A model generated the notes under the pieces. It did no database searches, was not told where the DNA came from, and saw only the letters and a list, made by a program, of their open reading frames with translations. Position numbers and translations under genes: made by a program. 49,658 nucleotides of DNA from Prevotellaceae bacterium UBA4336 (lineage in GTDB: Bacteria; Bacteroidota; Bacteroidia; Bacteroidales; Bacteroidaceae). Below, in pieces: positions 15,983 through 26,600 of the stretch. Every line of letters begins with the position of its first letter. Position 1 is the first letter of the stretch. Location of the stretch: positions 1 to 49,658 of the forward strand of contig DGTM01000011.1 in assembly GCA_002394305.1 (NCBI GenBank), read 5' to 3'.

Positions 15983-16858
15983 ATGGAGAAACTCGATTTC
16001 CATTCCATTGCGGAAAGCAAGCTCAAGTTCCACAGCAATGAGCACATTGCCATCTTCTGTGATTTCGACGAGGTGCGCAACCTGAACGTCTCGGACGTGC
16101 TGATAGAGGGCTTCCTCTTCGCCGTGGTGACGCGCGGACAGGCGCAGCTGTCGGTCGACAACGTGACGTACCAGCTCCAGGAGGGCGACGTCATCACCTG
16201 CAAGCCCCGCAACATCTTCGAGCGGAGCATGATGAGCCTGGACTTCAACGCCCTGGTGCTGTTCCTCTCGCCCGACTATGTGGCGCAGCTCTCGCAGATG
16301 GTCCGCATGGAGTGGACGCACTCGATGTTTGCCTCGTCGCACCAGATTCTGCATGCCGACGAGGTGTCCCTCCGCCGCTACCGCCTCTATTTCGACCTGT
16401 TGCGCAACCGTCTTTCCAGTCCCGACACGCCGCACAAGGACCTCAGCCTGCGTCTGCTCTTCGCCTCGATGGCCTACGACCTGCGCGACCTGCGCAAGTT
16501 CGACGGCGAGGAGGTGATGCACCAGACCTACAGCTCCAGCGAGAACATCCTGCGCAAGTTCATGCAGCACCTCCACAACCCGGCGCTCCCCTACCTGAAC
16601 GTCAATGAGTATGCGGCCCTCTTCAGCATCACGCCGAAGTATTTCTCCACCGTCTGCAAGCGACTCACTGGCAAGACTGCCAACCAGCTCATCAGCGAGG
16701 AGATAGTCCGCTCGTCGCAAATCGCCCTTCGCGACAGCAGCAAGAGCATCAAGCAGATTGCCTCGCTGATGGGGTTCAAGAACCAGTCGCACTTCGGCCG
16801 CTTCTTCCGCCAGCAGACAGGCTTCTCGCCGCAGCAGTACCGCGAGAGCAAGGAGTAG
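15983..16858 (+). CDS. AraC-family transcriptional regulator
   Basis: This 291-residue regulator has an N-terminal cupin-like sensor region (residues about 15-170; QLSVDNVTYQLQEGDVITCK has the cupin look). The C-terminal AraC double helix-turn-helix spans about residues 190-288 and ends with the family signature IKQIASLMGFKNQSHFGRFF followed by GFSPQQYR. The reading frame is open far upstream, but the ATG at 15983 follows a good -7 element at 15957 and gives a normal N-terminus (MEKLDFHSIAESKL), so it is preferred. The gene diverges from the RND efflux operon and most likely controls it; the inducer is unknown. Confidence 0.9.
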   Translation: MEKLDFHSIAESKLKFHSNEHIAIFCDFDEVRNLNVSDVLIEGFLFAVVTRGQAQLSVDNVTYQLQEGDVITCKPRNIFERSMMSLDFNALVLFLSPDYVAQLSQMVRMEWTHSMFASSHQILHADEVSLRRYRLYFDLLRNRLSSPDTPHKDLSLRLLFASMAYDLRDLRKFDGEEVMHQTYSSSENILRKFMQHLHNPALPYLNVNEYAALFSITPKYFSTVCKRLTGKTANQLISEEIVRSSQIALRDSSKSIKQIASLMGFKNQSHFGRFFRQQTGFSPQQYRESKE

Positions 16859-16863
16859 GCGCC

Positions 16864-17105
16864 CCACAAGCAAACAATTTCCTCTCCACAAGCAAACAAA
16901 TTCCTCTCCGCGCAGCTGCAAATTCTCAGCCGCGTGGACAAAAACTATTTCCAAGCCTTGGAAATATATTTCAGAGGCTTGGAAATATATTTTAGTGCCT
17001 TTGAAATATATTTCCGTGCCACTGAAAAAGTTTTGTGCCGTGGGGCGGGGGATTTGTGACCCCGCGACGTGGGATTTGTGTCCGTGGGGTGGGGGAATTG
17101 TGTCT
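16864..17105. repeat. 21-22-bp periodic array 3 with AT-rich cores
   Basis: Most of the gap between the AraC gene and the CotH gene is periodic. CCACAAGC repeats at 16864 and 16886 (22 bp). TTGGAAATATATTT-type cores start at 16958, 16979, 17001 and 17022 (21, 22 and 21 bp). GGATTTGTG-type cores lie at 17051, 17073 and 17095 (22 bp). AT-rich centres thus recur every 21-22 bp for about 240 bp while the flanks change from unit to unit. TTCCAAGCCTTGGAA and GAAATATATTTC are palindromes. A second copy of the middle part is at 42672-42790. No gene is seen. Confidence 0.85.
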
Positions 17106-17170
17106 GTAGCGGCGGAGGGTGCAAAATGTGTCATTGTGAGCCCCGAAAAAGAAAAAATGCGGTCAAAGTG

Positions 17171-17201
17171 TTGGGGAAGTCGGGAAAAAGTGCTAAATTT
17201 G
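17171..17201 (+). promoter_or_regulatory. Bacteroidetes-type promoter
   Basis: TTG at 17171-17173 and TAAATTTG at 17194-17201 are separated by 20 nt. The -7 element matches the consensus exactly. Transcription would begin near 17208, about 38 nt before the start codon of the CotH-domain gene. Confidence 0.65.
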
Positions 17202-17245
17202 TGCCGCCTTATGCGCGTATGTGTGCGCAGGCATGAAGTTTAATA

Positions 17246-20200
17246 ATGTACGAAATGACAAATAAGATGACCCGCAGGCTCTGCTGCCTGCTCTGCGTGC
17301 TGATGGTATCACCTCTCCTCCACGCCTATGATTCGGCCGTGGACCTCCCTCTGGAAGGCACCCAGATGTCCTCCGGTGCGGCTTCGAAGACGGCCCTTGC
17401 CTTCGACGGCAACGCTGCAACCTACTTCAGTACCACCTCGCCAGACCTGCAATGGGTAGGCCTCGACCTGGGGCAACCCTACGTCATCACCCGCATCGAC
17501 TTTACGCCTGCACCCGGCTCGCAGGGGGCCGACCGCGCCCTGCTCAGCCTCTTCGAGGGTGCCAACAGTCCCGACTTCATGGACGCCGTGCCCCTCCACC
17601 TCATTGGCGAGAGGCCCGCTCGCGGCGTCTCCAACACGGTCTATGTCAACGTGAGCCGCGGCTTCCGCTATGTCCGCTACGTGGGCGGGGCCAATTCCTA
17701 TGGCAACATAGCCGAGCTGACGTTCCACGGTCATGCAGGCGAAGGCGACGACAGCCGGTTCTACCAGGTCACCAACCTGCCCACGCTCAGCGTACACGTC
17801 CGCGACAACATCCTGCCCACCAACCGCGGCGAGGACTTCGAGTCGCAGTCGCTGCTCATCTACGAGGGCGGCACGATGGTCCAGGAGTATCCCATCCTGT
17901 TCCGCGTCCGCGGCAACTACTCTGCCACGCACGAGAACAAAGCCTTCCGCATGAAGTACAACGACGGGAAGAGCCACCACGTGATGAAGGGCGGCAGCAA
18001 CGAGTCGCCCTCCAAGTGCAAGAAATACGTGCTCATCAACAGCTATCGCGACAAGACGCTCATGCGCAACCCCGTGGCCTGGTGCATGTCGCGGCGTGCC
18101 CAGATGAAGTGGACACCCTGGAGCCAGGTGGTGGACCTCATCGTCAACGGCTGCTACTGGGGCACCTATACCCTGGCCGATGCTGTTTCGGTGGACCCCA
18201 ACCGCATCGACATCACCGAGATGACGGAGTGGGACCTGGAGGACGAGTTCATCACCGGCGGCTACTACGTCGAGGTGGACAACAACGCAGGCCGTGAGCC
18301 CTACCACTTCTACTCGACGCACGGCAACCCCATCACCGTGCACGAGCCCGACGAGGACATCATCCAGCCCAAGCAGTTCCAGTACATACAGAACGCATGG
18401 AACGGGATGGAGGACGTCGTCTTCGGCGCCGACTATGCCGACCCCGAGAAGGGCATGCGCTCCGTCCTCGACATGGAGACTTTCATCCGCCACATCCTCA
18501 CCAGCGAGTTCAACGGCAACACCGACATGCTCTGCCAGGTGTTCCTCTACAAGGAGCGCGGCGACGACCACTTCTACGTCGGTCCCGTCTGGGATGCCGA
18601 CCTCGCCCTGGAGAACGACCAGACCACCTATCCCGCCAACCAGCGCATGGACTGGACCTACAAGGTGCGCGACACGGGCAACTGGACACAGTTCGTCGAC
18701 CGCGTCCTCTCCGACCCCTCCGCCTTCGCCTACATGCAGGAGATGTGGGCCAAGCTGCGCAAGGCCGGACGCTTCGAGCCGAACGACGTGGCAGCCGACG
18801 TCGACTCCCTGCGCGAAGAGGTACGTGCCTCCGCACAGCTCAACTTCCTCCGCTGGCCCTACCTCAACCAGTGGCTCTCGCTCAACCCGGAGGTCCCCGG
18901 CACGTGGGAAGCGGAGGTGGACCGCGTCCGCAACTTCGTGCGCGACCGCGTCGAATGGATGGACACCATGCTCTCCTACGGAAAGGTGCGCCAGGTGAAC
19001 GGCGTCTACCAGATAGGCTCAGGCCTTGACCTCTGCACCTTCAGCCGCATCGTCAACGAGAGCGGCGAGACGAAGGCCAAGGCCGTCTTCACCGCCGACA
19101 TCTACATGGAGGACTACAACGCAGACTTCCAGCCCATCGGCACCGCCTCCGCGCCCTTCGCCGGCAGCATCGACGGGCAGGGACACACCGTCTACGGCCT
19201 GCACCTCAGCGGCACGGACGCCGTCGGGCTCGTCGCCTACCCGGGCTTCTGTTCCCTCTCGGACATCGTCTTCGACGAGACCTGCAGCTCCCAGGGAGCG
19301 AACAACGTCGGCATGCTGGCCGGATACGCCCGCAACGGCACCGTCACCATCTCCCGCGTCGAGAACCACGGCACCGTCACAGCCACCGGAGAGAATGCCG
19401 GAGCACTCGTCGGCTCGGGCCGCATCCTGGCTACATTCAACGTCAGCAACTGCAGCAACACGGCAGCCATCACCGCACAGAACGGAGCGGCAGCCCTCAT
19501 CGGACCCTCTGCCGGACGCATGACCGTGACGAACAGCTACAACGTCGGCACCATCACCGGCGGCGTGGAAGGCAAGGACTTTGCATTCGCCACCAGATAC
19601 CTCACCATCGACAACTGCTGGGACTACACCTCCACGCAGACCAACAACATGACAGCCGCGCAGGTCGATGGCGGATACCTCTGCCACCAGCTCAACACCA
19701 ACGGCGCAGGCGAGGCCTGGCGACAGAACCTCGACAACGGACGCGAGCACGACCCATATCCCGTCCTGCGCCAGAACAGCGGCATGGTCTACGAGAAGGA
19801 CGGACGCTACACCAACATCAACAACGACGCCGTCAGGTTCCGCTACTACCTCCTCCACATCACGCGGGTGCAAGGCGGCACGGGCGGAGGCCTCCAGTTC
19901 TCGGAGTTCGACCTCCTGGACGAGACGATGGACGAAGTCGGTGCCCTCACCGTCTATGCCGGACCCGACGGATATAACGACATGGAAGGCTGGAGGAGCG
20001 CCGCCGACGGCGACGTCTACACCAAATACTGCGGCAACTTCCAGGGCAGCGCAAGCTTCTTCTTCGACGCAGGAAGCGAGGTGGACGCCTACGGCTACCG
20101 CATCTACACCGGCAACGACACCGGCAACTTCTCCGAGCGCAACCCCTCCTCCTGGAAACTCTACGGCAGCAACACACGCCTGACCAGTGCCGACGACTCC

Positions 20201-21190
20201 GGATGGGTGCTCATCGACGAGCGCAGCAACGACCAGACCCTCCAGGCCGTCAACTACAAACCCTTCGACTTCTACATACCGCATGCCCTGAAGACACTCG
20301 CCCTGGACCGACACAGCGCCATGCTCCTGCCCGGCGAAGAGCTGCAGCTCGAGGCCAGCTACACGCCCCTCACCATGCAGAACCTCCGCCTGCAGTGGAC
20401 GTCGACCGACCAGCAGGTTGCCACCGTCGACCAGCAGGGACACGTCGTGGCCGTGGGCCTCGGCCGGGCGGACATCATCATCTCCACCCCCAACGTCAGC
20501 ACCCTGCGCGACACCTGCACGGTCACCGTCGTCGACCATCTGCCCGGGCACCGCTACTACCAGCTCGCCATTGAGCAGATAGCGGACGGCGGCACCATCC
20601 AGTTCTCGGAGTTCGACCTTCTCGACAGGGACGGCAACGAGGTCAGGCCCCTCACGTTCTACGCAGGCACCGGCACGTACATCAAGACACACTCCTGGGA
20701 CAAACTCTTCGACGACAACGTCTCCACGAAGTACTGCGCAGCCTTCTCGCCCGACAACACATTATATATATATATAGACGCAGGCCAGCCCGTCGCCCTC
20801 TCCGGCTATCGCTTCACCACGGCCGCCGACACGCAGACCTTCCCGGGCCGCAACCCCGTCACATGGTCGCTGCTGGGCAGTAACACGAAGAGCGAAGTGC
20901 CCGACGACGAGGCGTGGACCCTGCTCGACCGCAGGGAAGGCGACCGCACCCTCGGCGCCACGAACTTCACGCCCTACGACTTCTTCTTCTCCTACCCGCA
21001 GCTCGTCGTGCCCGGCGACGTCAACGGCGACGGCCGCGTGGACGCCTTCGACTTCGCTGCCCTGAAGCTCAGCATCGTAGGCCGGGCACCCGAGGGATTC
21101 GTCCCCGAAGCCGCAGACCTCAATGCCGACGGAAAGGTAAATGCCCAGGACCTGGTGCGCCTTGCCAGCCTCCTGCACAGCAAGGAATAG
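17246..21190 (+). CDS. CotH-domain secreted protein with discoidin-like modules and dockerin
   Basis: This 1314-residue surface or secreted protein has a signal peptide within residues 1-27 (ending LLHA). The start at 17246 is used, with ATG 17267 as an alternative. Residues about 30-165 are an F5/8 type C (discoidin)-like domain. Residues 180-540 are a CotH kinase-like domain, with FRVRGNYSATHENKAFRMKY and YVGPVWDADLALEND, the Asp motif expected at the active site. Residues about 600-800 hold GLUG-like repeats. Two further discoidin-like modules each contain QFSEFDLLD (near 890 and 1115) and flank a Big_2-like domain. The C-terminus is a dockerin type I repeat pair (GDVNGDGRVDAFDFAALKLS, then DLNADGKVNAQDLVRLASLL). 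CotH proteins phosphorylate spore proteins in Bacillus; the role in Bacteroidales is unclear. It heads an operon with the DUF1080 and Gfo/Idh/MocA genes. Confidence 0.9.
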   Translation: MYEMTNKMTRRLCCLLCVLMVSPLLHAYDSAVDLPLEGTQMSSGAASKTALAFDGNAATYFSTTSPDLQWVGLDLGQPYVITRIDFTPAPGSQGADRALLSLFEGANSPDFMDAVPLHLIGERPARGVSNTVYVNVSRGFRYVRYVGGANSYGNIAELTFHGHAGEGDDSRFYQVTNLPTLSVHVRDNILPTNRGEDFESQSLLIYEGGTMVQEYPILFRVRGNYSATHENKAFRMKYNDGKSHHVMKGGSNESPSKCKKYVLINSYRDKTLMRNPVAWCMSRRAQMKWTPWSQVVDLIVNGCYWGTYTLADAVSVDPNRIDITEMTEWDLEDEFITGGYYVEVDNNAGREPYHFYSTHGNPITVHEPDEDIIQPKQFQYIQNAWNGMEDVVFGADYADPEKGMRSVLDMETFIRHILTSEFNGNTDMLCQVFLYKERGDDHFYVGPVWDADLALENDQTTYPANQRMDWTYKVRDTGNWTQFVDRVLSDPSAFAYMQEMWAKLRKAGRFEPNDVAADVDSLREEVRASAQLNFLRWPYLNQWLSLNPEVPGTWEAEVDRVRNFVRDRVEWMDTMLSYGKVRQVNGVYQIGSGLDLCTFSRIVNESGETKAKAVFTADIYMEDYNADFQPIGTASAPFAGSIDGQGHTVYGLHLSGTDAVGLVAYPGFCSLSDIVFDETCSSQGANNVGMLAGYARNGTVTISRVENHGTVTATGENAGALVGSGRILATFNVSNCSNTAAITAQNGAAALIGPSAGRMTVTNSYNVGTITGGVEGKDFAFATRYLTIDNCWDYTSTQTNNMTAAQVDGGYLCHQLNTNGAGEAWRQNLDNGREHDPYPVLRQNSGMVYEKDGRYTNINNDAVRFRYYLLHITRVQGGTGGGLQFSEFDLLDETMDEVGALTVYAGPDGYNDMEGWRSAADGDVYTKYCGNFQGSASFFFDAGSEVDAYGYRIYTGNDTGNFSERNPSSWKLYGSNTRLTSADDSGWVLIDERSNDQTLQAVNYKPFDFYIPHALKTLALDRHSAMLLPGEELQLEASYTPLTMQNLRLQWTSTDQQVATVDQQGHVVAVGLGRADIIISTPNVSTLRDTCTVTVVDHLPGHRYYQLAIEQIADGGTIQFSEFDLLDRDGNEVRPLTFYAGTGTYIKTHSWDKLFDDNVSTKYCAAFSPDNTLYIYIDAGQPVALSGYRFTTAADTQTFPGRNPVTWSLLGSNTKSEVPDDEAWTLLDRREGDRTLGATNFTPYDFFFSYPQLVVPGDVNGDGRVDAFDFAALKLSIVGRAPEGFVPEAADLNADGKVNAQDLVRLASLLHSKE

Positions 21191-21213
21191 AGACAACCCT
21201 AAAACAAAGATAT

Positions 21214-21999
21214 ATGAAGACACAGCTTTCACCATCACTACTTGCCTTGGCACTGGCCTTCGCCGCATGCCCAGGCATACAGGCACAACAGGCAAAGGAA
21301 TATCCGAAGCCCGAAGCCATGCGCCCCGGAATGTCCGAATACTGGACACCCCAGCCTAAGGTCGTCACGCCGGGCGACATCAAGACAAACACAGCCCCGA
21401 GCGACGCCATCGTCCTCTTCGACGGCAAAGACCTCTCGGCATGGATGCAACCCGACGGCAAGGACGCAGCATGGACCGTGAAGAACGGCGTCATGACGGT
21501 CGACAAGTCGAAGGGCGACATCCTCACACGGCAGAAGTTCGGCAGTTGCCAGCTGCACATCGAGTGGTGCGTGCCCAAGGATATCGAAGGCGAAAGCCAG
21601 GCCCGCGGCAACAGCGGCGTCTTCCTCCAGGACACCTACGAGGTGCAGATACTCGACTGCTACGGCAACGAGACCTACGTCAACGGCATGACCGGCAGCA
21701 TCTACAAGCAGACGCCGCCCCTGGTCAACGCCATGAGGAAGCCCGGCGAGTGGAACGTCTACGACATCATTTACACCGCTCCTGTCTTCAAGGAGGACGG
21801 CACGTACCTCTACCGCCCCTTCGTCACCGTCATACAGAACGGCATCCTCCTGCAGAACCACACCGAGATACTGGGCACCACCGAGTACATCGGCTTCCCG
21901 CGCACCGTCCGGCATGGCGACGGACCCATCCGCCTGCAGTCGCACGGCGACCCCAGCAAGCCCATCAGCTTCCGCAATATATGGATCCGCCCCCTCTGA
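21214..21999 (+). CDS. DUF1080 family 3-keto-glycoside hydrolase
   Basis: This 261-residue exported protein has a signal peptide at residues 1-25 (ending IQAQQ). The start at 21214 is chosen because it yields this signal and lies 24 nt after the CotH stop. Residues 62-260 form the single jelly-roll DUF1080 domain: IVLFDGKDLSAWMQPDGKDA, the Arg/Asn-rich strand ARGNSGVFLQDTYEVQILDC (130-149), and the closing GPIRLQSHGDPSKPISFRNI. Members hydrolyse glycosides already oxidised at C3. The next gene encodes an exported Gfo/Idh/MocA oxidoreductase, the partner enzyme type, so the pair probably performs oxidation-elimination cleavage of a glycoside in the periplasm. Substrate is not predictable. Confidence 0.9.
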   Translation: MKTQLSPSLLALALAFAACPGIQAQQAKEYPKPEAMRPGMSEYWTPQPKVVTPGDIKTNTAPSDAIVLFDGKDLSAWMQPDGKDAAWTVKNGVMTVDKSKGDILTRQKFGSCQLHIEWCVPKDIEGESQARGNSGVFLQDTYEVQILDCYGNETYVNGMTGSIYKQTPPLVNAMRKPGEWNVYDIIYTAPVFKEDGTYLYRPFVTVIQNGILLQNHTEILGTTEYIGFPRTVRHGDGPIRLQSHGDPSKPISFRNIWIRPL

Positions 22000-22038
22000 G
22001 GACAGACGTAGGGACAACATAAAACTAAGACAATAACT

Positions 22039-23325
22039 ATGACAACGAGAAGAGACTTCCTGCTTCAGTCGGCCAGCGTACTGGCTGCCGGCCTGCTCCT
22101 GCCGCGTTCGCTCCGTGCCGACACACGTACGGCTGCCAGCGACCGCCTGAACATCGCCCTCGTGGGATGCAAGTCCATGGGGTGGTACGACCTGTCCGAC
22201 CTCATGCAGCAACCCGGCACCGCCTGCGTCGCCCTCTGCGACATCGACCAGGGCATCCTCGAGCGTCGGGCAGCAGAAGCCGAGAAGAACTGGGGCAGAC
22301 GCCCTGCCACCTATGGCGACTACCGCCGCATACTGGAGCGCGAGGACGTGGACATCATCGTCATCGGCACGCCGGACCACTGGCATTGCAAGATAGCTGT
22401 CGACGCCTGCTCAGCCGGCAAAGACGTCTACGTCGAGAAACCCCTGGCCAACAGCATCACCGAGTGCGACGCAATGGTGGCTGCAGCACAGCGCTACGGA
22501 CGTGTCGTGCAGGTCGGACAGCAACAGCGCAGCTCCCAGCTCTGGCACAGCATGAAGGCCTGCATCGACAGCGGCGAGCTGGGACACATCGGGCGCGTCA
22601 ACGTCTGGGCTAACTTCGCCTATGCCGCCTTGCTCAACCCGGCAGCCGACAGCCCCGTGCCCGACGGCGTCGACTTCGACATGTGGCTCGGCCCGGCACC
22701 GAAGCGCACATTCAACGCCACACGCTTCCACGGCTCATGGCGCATGTTCTGGGACTACGGAGGCGGCTTGCTCACCGACTGGGGCGTACACCTCCTGGAC
22801 ATGGCCCTCTGGGGCATGAACGTGCAGGGGATGCCCCAGCACGTCACAGCCGCAGGCGGCAATTACGCCTATCCCGACAACTTTGCCGAGACGTTCGACA
22901 CCCTGCAGGTCACATACCAGTTCCCCGACTACCTCATCCAATGGTCCAACGTAGCCATAGAGTCCGGCCCCTACGGACGCAACTACGGCCTGGAGTTCAA
23001 GGGAACAAACGGCACACTGGTCGCCAACCGCGAGGGCTGGGAGGTCATCCCGCAGGGAGACAGGATGGAGCCGCGCCTCGTGAAGCCGACAAACAACGAC
23101 CATCTGGACCACGCGAAGAACTTCATCGACTGCGTCCGCCGGCGCGACATGCAGACGGCCTGCCCCGTCACCAACGGAAGCTTCTGCGCCAAGTATGCAC
23201 ACATCGGCAACATCGCAGCAAGGACACACCGGGTGCTGAGCTACGACGACCTCCGTCACACGTTCCACGACAAGGAGGCCGACCGTTTCATCAAACCCCT
23301 CTACCGTAAACCTTGGAAGATATAA
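22039..23325 (+). CDS. Gfo/Idh/MocA-family oxidoreductase, exported
   Basis: This 428-residue NAD(P)-dependent dehydrogenase begins with a Tat-like signal (TRRDFLLQSASVLAAGLLL), as usual for Bacteroidales members that act outside the cytoplasm with a tightly bound cofactor. The Rossmann fold follows (LNIALVGCKSMGWYDL, residues 37-52). VYVEKPLANSITE has the family Glu-Lys-Pro at 133-135. The catalytic-site strand GGGLLTDWGVHLLDMALW carries the expected Asp and His. It lies 39 nt after the DUF1080 gene. In characterised pathways such an enzyme oxidises the sugar C3 hydroxyl to give the 3-keto-glycoside that DUF1080 proteins cleave. It ends the likely operon 17246-23325. Confidence 0.92.
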   Translation: MTTRRDFLLQSASVLAAGLLLPRSLRADTRTAASDRLNIALVGCKSMGWYDLSDLMQQPGTACVALCDIDQGILERRAAEAEKNWGRRPATYGDYRRILEREDVDIIVIGTPDHWHCKIAVDACSAGKDVYVEKPLANSITECDAMVAAAQRYGRVVQVGQQQRSSQLWHSMKACIDSGELGHIGRVNVWANFAYAALLNPAADSPVPDGVDFDMWLGPAPKRTFNATRFHGSWRMFWDYGGGLLTDWGVHLLDMALWGMNVQGMPQHVTAAGGNYAYPDNFAETFDTLQVTYQFPDYLIQWSNVAIESGPYGRNYGLEFKGTNGTLVANREGWEVIPQGDRMEPRLVKPTNNDHLDHAKNFIDCVRRRDMQTACPVTNGSFCAKYAHIGNIAARTHRVLSYDDLRHTFHDKEADRFIKPLYRKPWKI

Positions 23326-23458
23326 AGATGCCGAAAAACATACCTTAGGGCTGCAAGTTCATGCGTCAAACCTGCAATAACGAGGCGGAAACGCTTAAAA
23401 AGTGTTAAGAAAAGTGGATTTTCTGTTAAGGAATATGAGAAGAAGAATAAATAATGTG

Positions 23459-23609
23459 TAACTTTGCCCTTCGCAAAGCGTGCGTTTTTCCCTAAGCGGA
23501 AGTACGCATGACGGTGTGCCAAGGCACAAAGATGCAAAGCAAAACAAGAAAACAGAACAAGAAGAAATCACTAAAGTAACCCAATTTATTAACTTAAAAA
23601 CCAAACACA
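23459..23609 (+). promoter_or_regulatory. Promoter and structured 5' leader of the giant surface protein
   Basis: TAACTTTG at 23459-23466 matches the -7 consensus, giving a leader of about 137 nt. The leader holds a stem formed by CGTGCGT (23479-23485) and ACGCATG (23504-23510, one G.T pair) and a perfect inverted repeat TGTGCC AA GGCACA (23515-23528). No -33 element is obvious. Such a leader could stabilise the mRNA or bind a regulator; no known riboswitch was recognised. The rest of 23326-23458 shows nothing else. Confidence 0.5.
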
Positions 23610-26600
23610 ATGAAGAGAAACTTTACATCTTCAAGCACTCTTTGGTCATGCTTCATCGCCCTGGCGATGATGATGGCTTCTCAGAGCGCGTGGGCTGAGT
23701 ACGTCAAGCTCACAGCACTGTCTGGTACCGGCGGTACCGGCGGTGAAGGTTATCCCAGTCTGGTTGACGCAAAGGAAGGCACCAAGATGGGCCATTCCTT
23801 CGACCCCTCCAACCCCGAACGTGCAGAAGCATGGATCGTGGTGAAGGCAGCCAAGGCTGTTGTGCCCGAGTTCTACTTCCTCGTCACCGGCGGTGACACG
23901 GGCCAGTATCCTACCCGTAACTGGAAGAAGTGGAACATCTACGGCGGTAACTTCGAAAGTGATGCCGACGCAGTGCGCGGAAGCATCGACAATCCCGCTG
24001 AAGGTGGCTGGACGCTCATCGACGAGCGCGACGGCGATCCCCTGCCGCAGGCTAATACTGCCAGTGCCAACTTCCAGTTCAACGAGGCAGACGGCACAAC
24101 CGCTTACCAGTACTTCTGGATCGAAATCCTCGAATCCGTTCAGGGCAGCGACACCTGGCTGCAGATGGGCGAATGGGGCCTCGGCACATACGGCGACTTC
24201 CAGAAGTACCTTGAGGATCTGGCAAATGTTGAGACTGGCACCGACGAACCTGTCGTTTACACCATCATCTCCGGCGACCGCAACGACGGCAGCGGTGAGG
24301 GTCTGGACAAGCTCTTCGACGGCGACATCAGCACGAAGTGGGGTAATGGATTTAACCCCAAGAACTTTGGCGCAACCTCTGGCGGTGCATACTTCATCGT
24401 GAAGACCTCTCGCGCTATTGCTCCCACCTATTACAAGCTCGTGACAGGTAACGATAACGCAAGCTGGAACCACCGTAACTGGAAGAGCTGGCAGATTTAC
24501 GGCATCGCTGCTGCCGACGCTCCCAACGGCAAGCCCGAACGCGCTTCCGACAAGTGGGTGATGCTCGACAAGAAGGACAACATCAGCGAGGAAGTTCTCC
24601 CCGACAAGAACATGTTCACCGTCATCTTCAACCTCTCCGAGGAGAATACTGAGAAGTACCAGTACTTCAAGGTGGAGATTGACGACATCATGTCCGGCAG
24701 CGGTTACATGCAGATGGGTGAGTTCGCCCTCGGCGACGAGTTCACACTCGCTCTCGACCGCAATGCCATCGTCGACGGCGTTGAGTTCGATCCCGACATC
24801 TTTGCAGAGAAGGCTTTGCTTGACAAGCTTGCTCAGGCCATCGAGGATGTCAAGAGCTGCGAAGACCCCTTCAAGCTGGGCGAACTGAATACAGCTATCG
24901 ACGACCTGCAGAATCAGGTTGCTGTTTCTGCCAGCAGCTATGCAGAACTGATTTCTGTTCGCAACATGGCTATCAACTACATCAACGACGACAACCTGAC
25001 TGATGAAGCAACAGCCTACATGAACGTTTGGATCAGCGAGACCGACGCTCAGGCTCCCAACGACGAGTATCCTGCCGGTAACTTCGCTTACATCAAGGCT
25101 AACCGTCAGCTTACAGGCGCAGAAGCCCTGGCCGAGTCAAAGCGTGTCAACGAATACATCCTGGCTAACGTCAAGACGGTAGACGATCCCATCTACGCTA
25201 CATACGAAACCATCATTGATGCCAATGGCTTCAACGACGGTGAGGCTGGTCACTCCCTCATCGACGGCGACAAGGAGAACACCAAGTGGTGCGCAAGCAC
25301 AGACCACAAGCCCTGGCGTCTCGTCTTCAAGAGCAGCGACCCCATCAAGCCTACCTACTACGGCCTCGTAACCGGTGGCGACACCTACAGCTATCCCGAC
25401 CGTAACTGGAAGACTTGGAAGATTTGGGCTGCCAACTTCGACAGCGACGAGGACGTTACCGAAGAGTCCGACAAGTGGGTGCTCATCGACGAGAAGACCA
25501 ACGTCGGCACCGACATCCTGAAGACCACCAACAAGTACGAGAGCTACATCAACCTCTCTATCGGTTGTGCTGAGCCTTACCAGTACTTCAAGATTGTCGT
25601 TGAGGCTTCCGGCGGCAACCTCATCCAGATGAACGAGTTCACATTCTACAACCTCGGCAACCTGAACGAGTACCGTCAGGACTTCGTGGCTGAGTTCGAG
25701 GACTACGATCCCGAAGCTGAACCCGCTTACATCGGCTACATCAACGAGTATAAGGAGAAGTATCAGACTCTGCTGAACGCAACCAACGCTCCCGACGTGA
25801 TGAAGGCCTACAACGACCTGAAGGAGCTGCAGGATGCAATTGCTGCTTCTGCCGAGAAGTATGGCAGCTACCTGGCTGTTTACGACGAGCTGCAGGGCAC
25901 CAACCTCGATTCCGAGAGCCTGAGCACTTGGTTCGAAGGCTACAGCACCGAGAACGAGGGTGCCGGCGTCAAGTATGTTCGTGGTACCTATGAGTACATC
26001 ATGGAGACCCTCTCTCTTGACAACGACGCTATCGACGCTGAGACAGCTTACCTGCAGAGCATCATCAACGCTGCCAACGACGGTCTCTACATCCTGCTCG
26101 GCGGTCACACCGTTGGTCAGTGGGGCGACGGCTTCTATGGCAACCTCATCGACGGCATCGCCAAGAATACAGAGGGCACCGACGAGGAAGGCAAGCCTAT
26201 CACAGTCCTCGCTACCAAGTGGGGCGGTCAGGCCGACATCAACGGCGACACCTACATCATCTTCCGTACGGCCGACGCTGTCAATCCCTTCTTCTACACG
26301 CTGACCACAGGTAACGACACCGGTACATACCAGGATCGTAACTGGGGCACATGGTACATCTACGGCGCTAACTTCGAAGGCGACGGCGCTGCTACCAAGG
26401 ATGCAGAAGGCTGGGTTCTCATCGACGCTAAGGAGAACATCGGCAAGGATCGCTTGCATCCCGTAGATGCAGAAGAGTCTTACTTCGGCTTCAGCACCGA
26501 GACGACCGTACCTTATACATATTATAAGATTGTCGTAACGAAGGCCTTCGCCGGCTCTGCAATCCAGATGAACGAGATTCACTTCGGCACAGAGACTGAG

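Noticed and set aside
16898..17134. Frames read through the gap downstream of the AraC gene as a separate protein
   Set aside because: The DNA is a 21-22-bp periodic array; the translations are repeat-derived and have no start signal.
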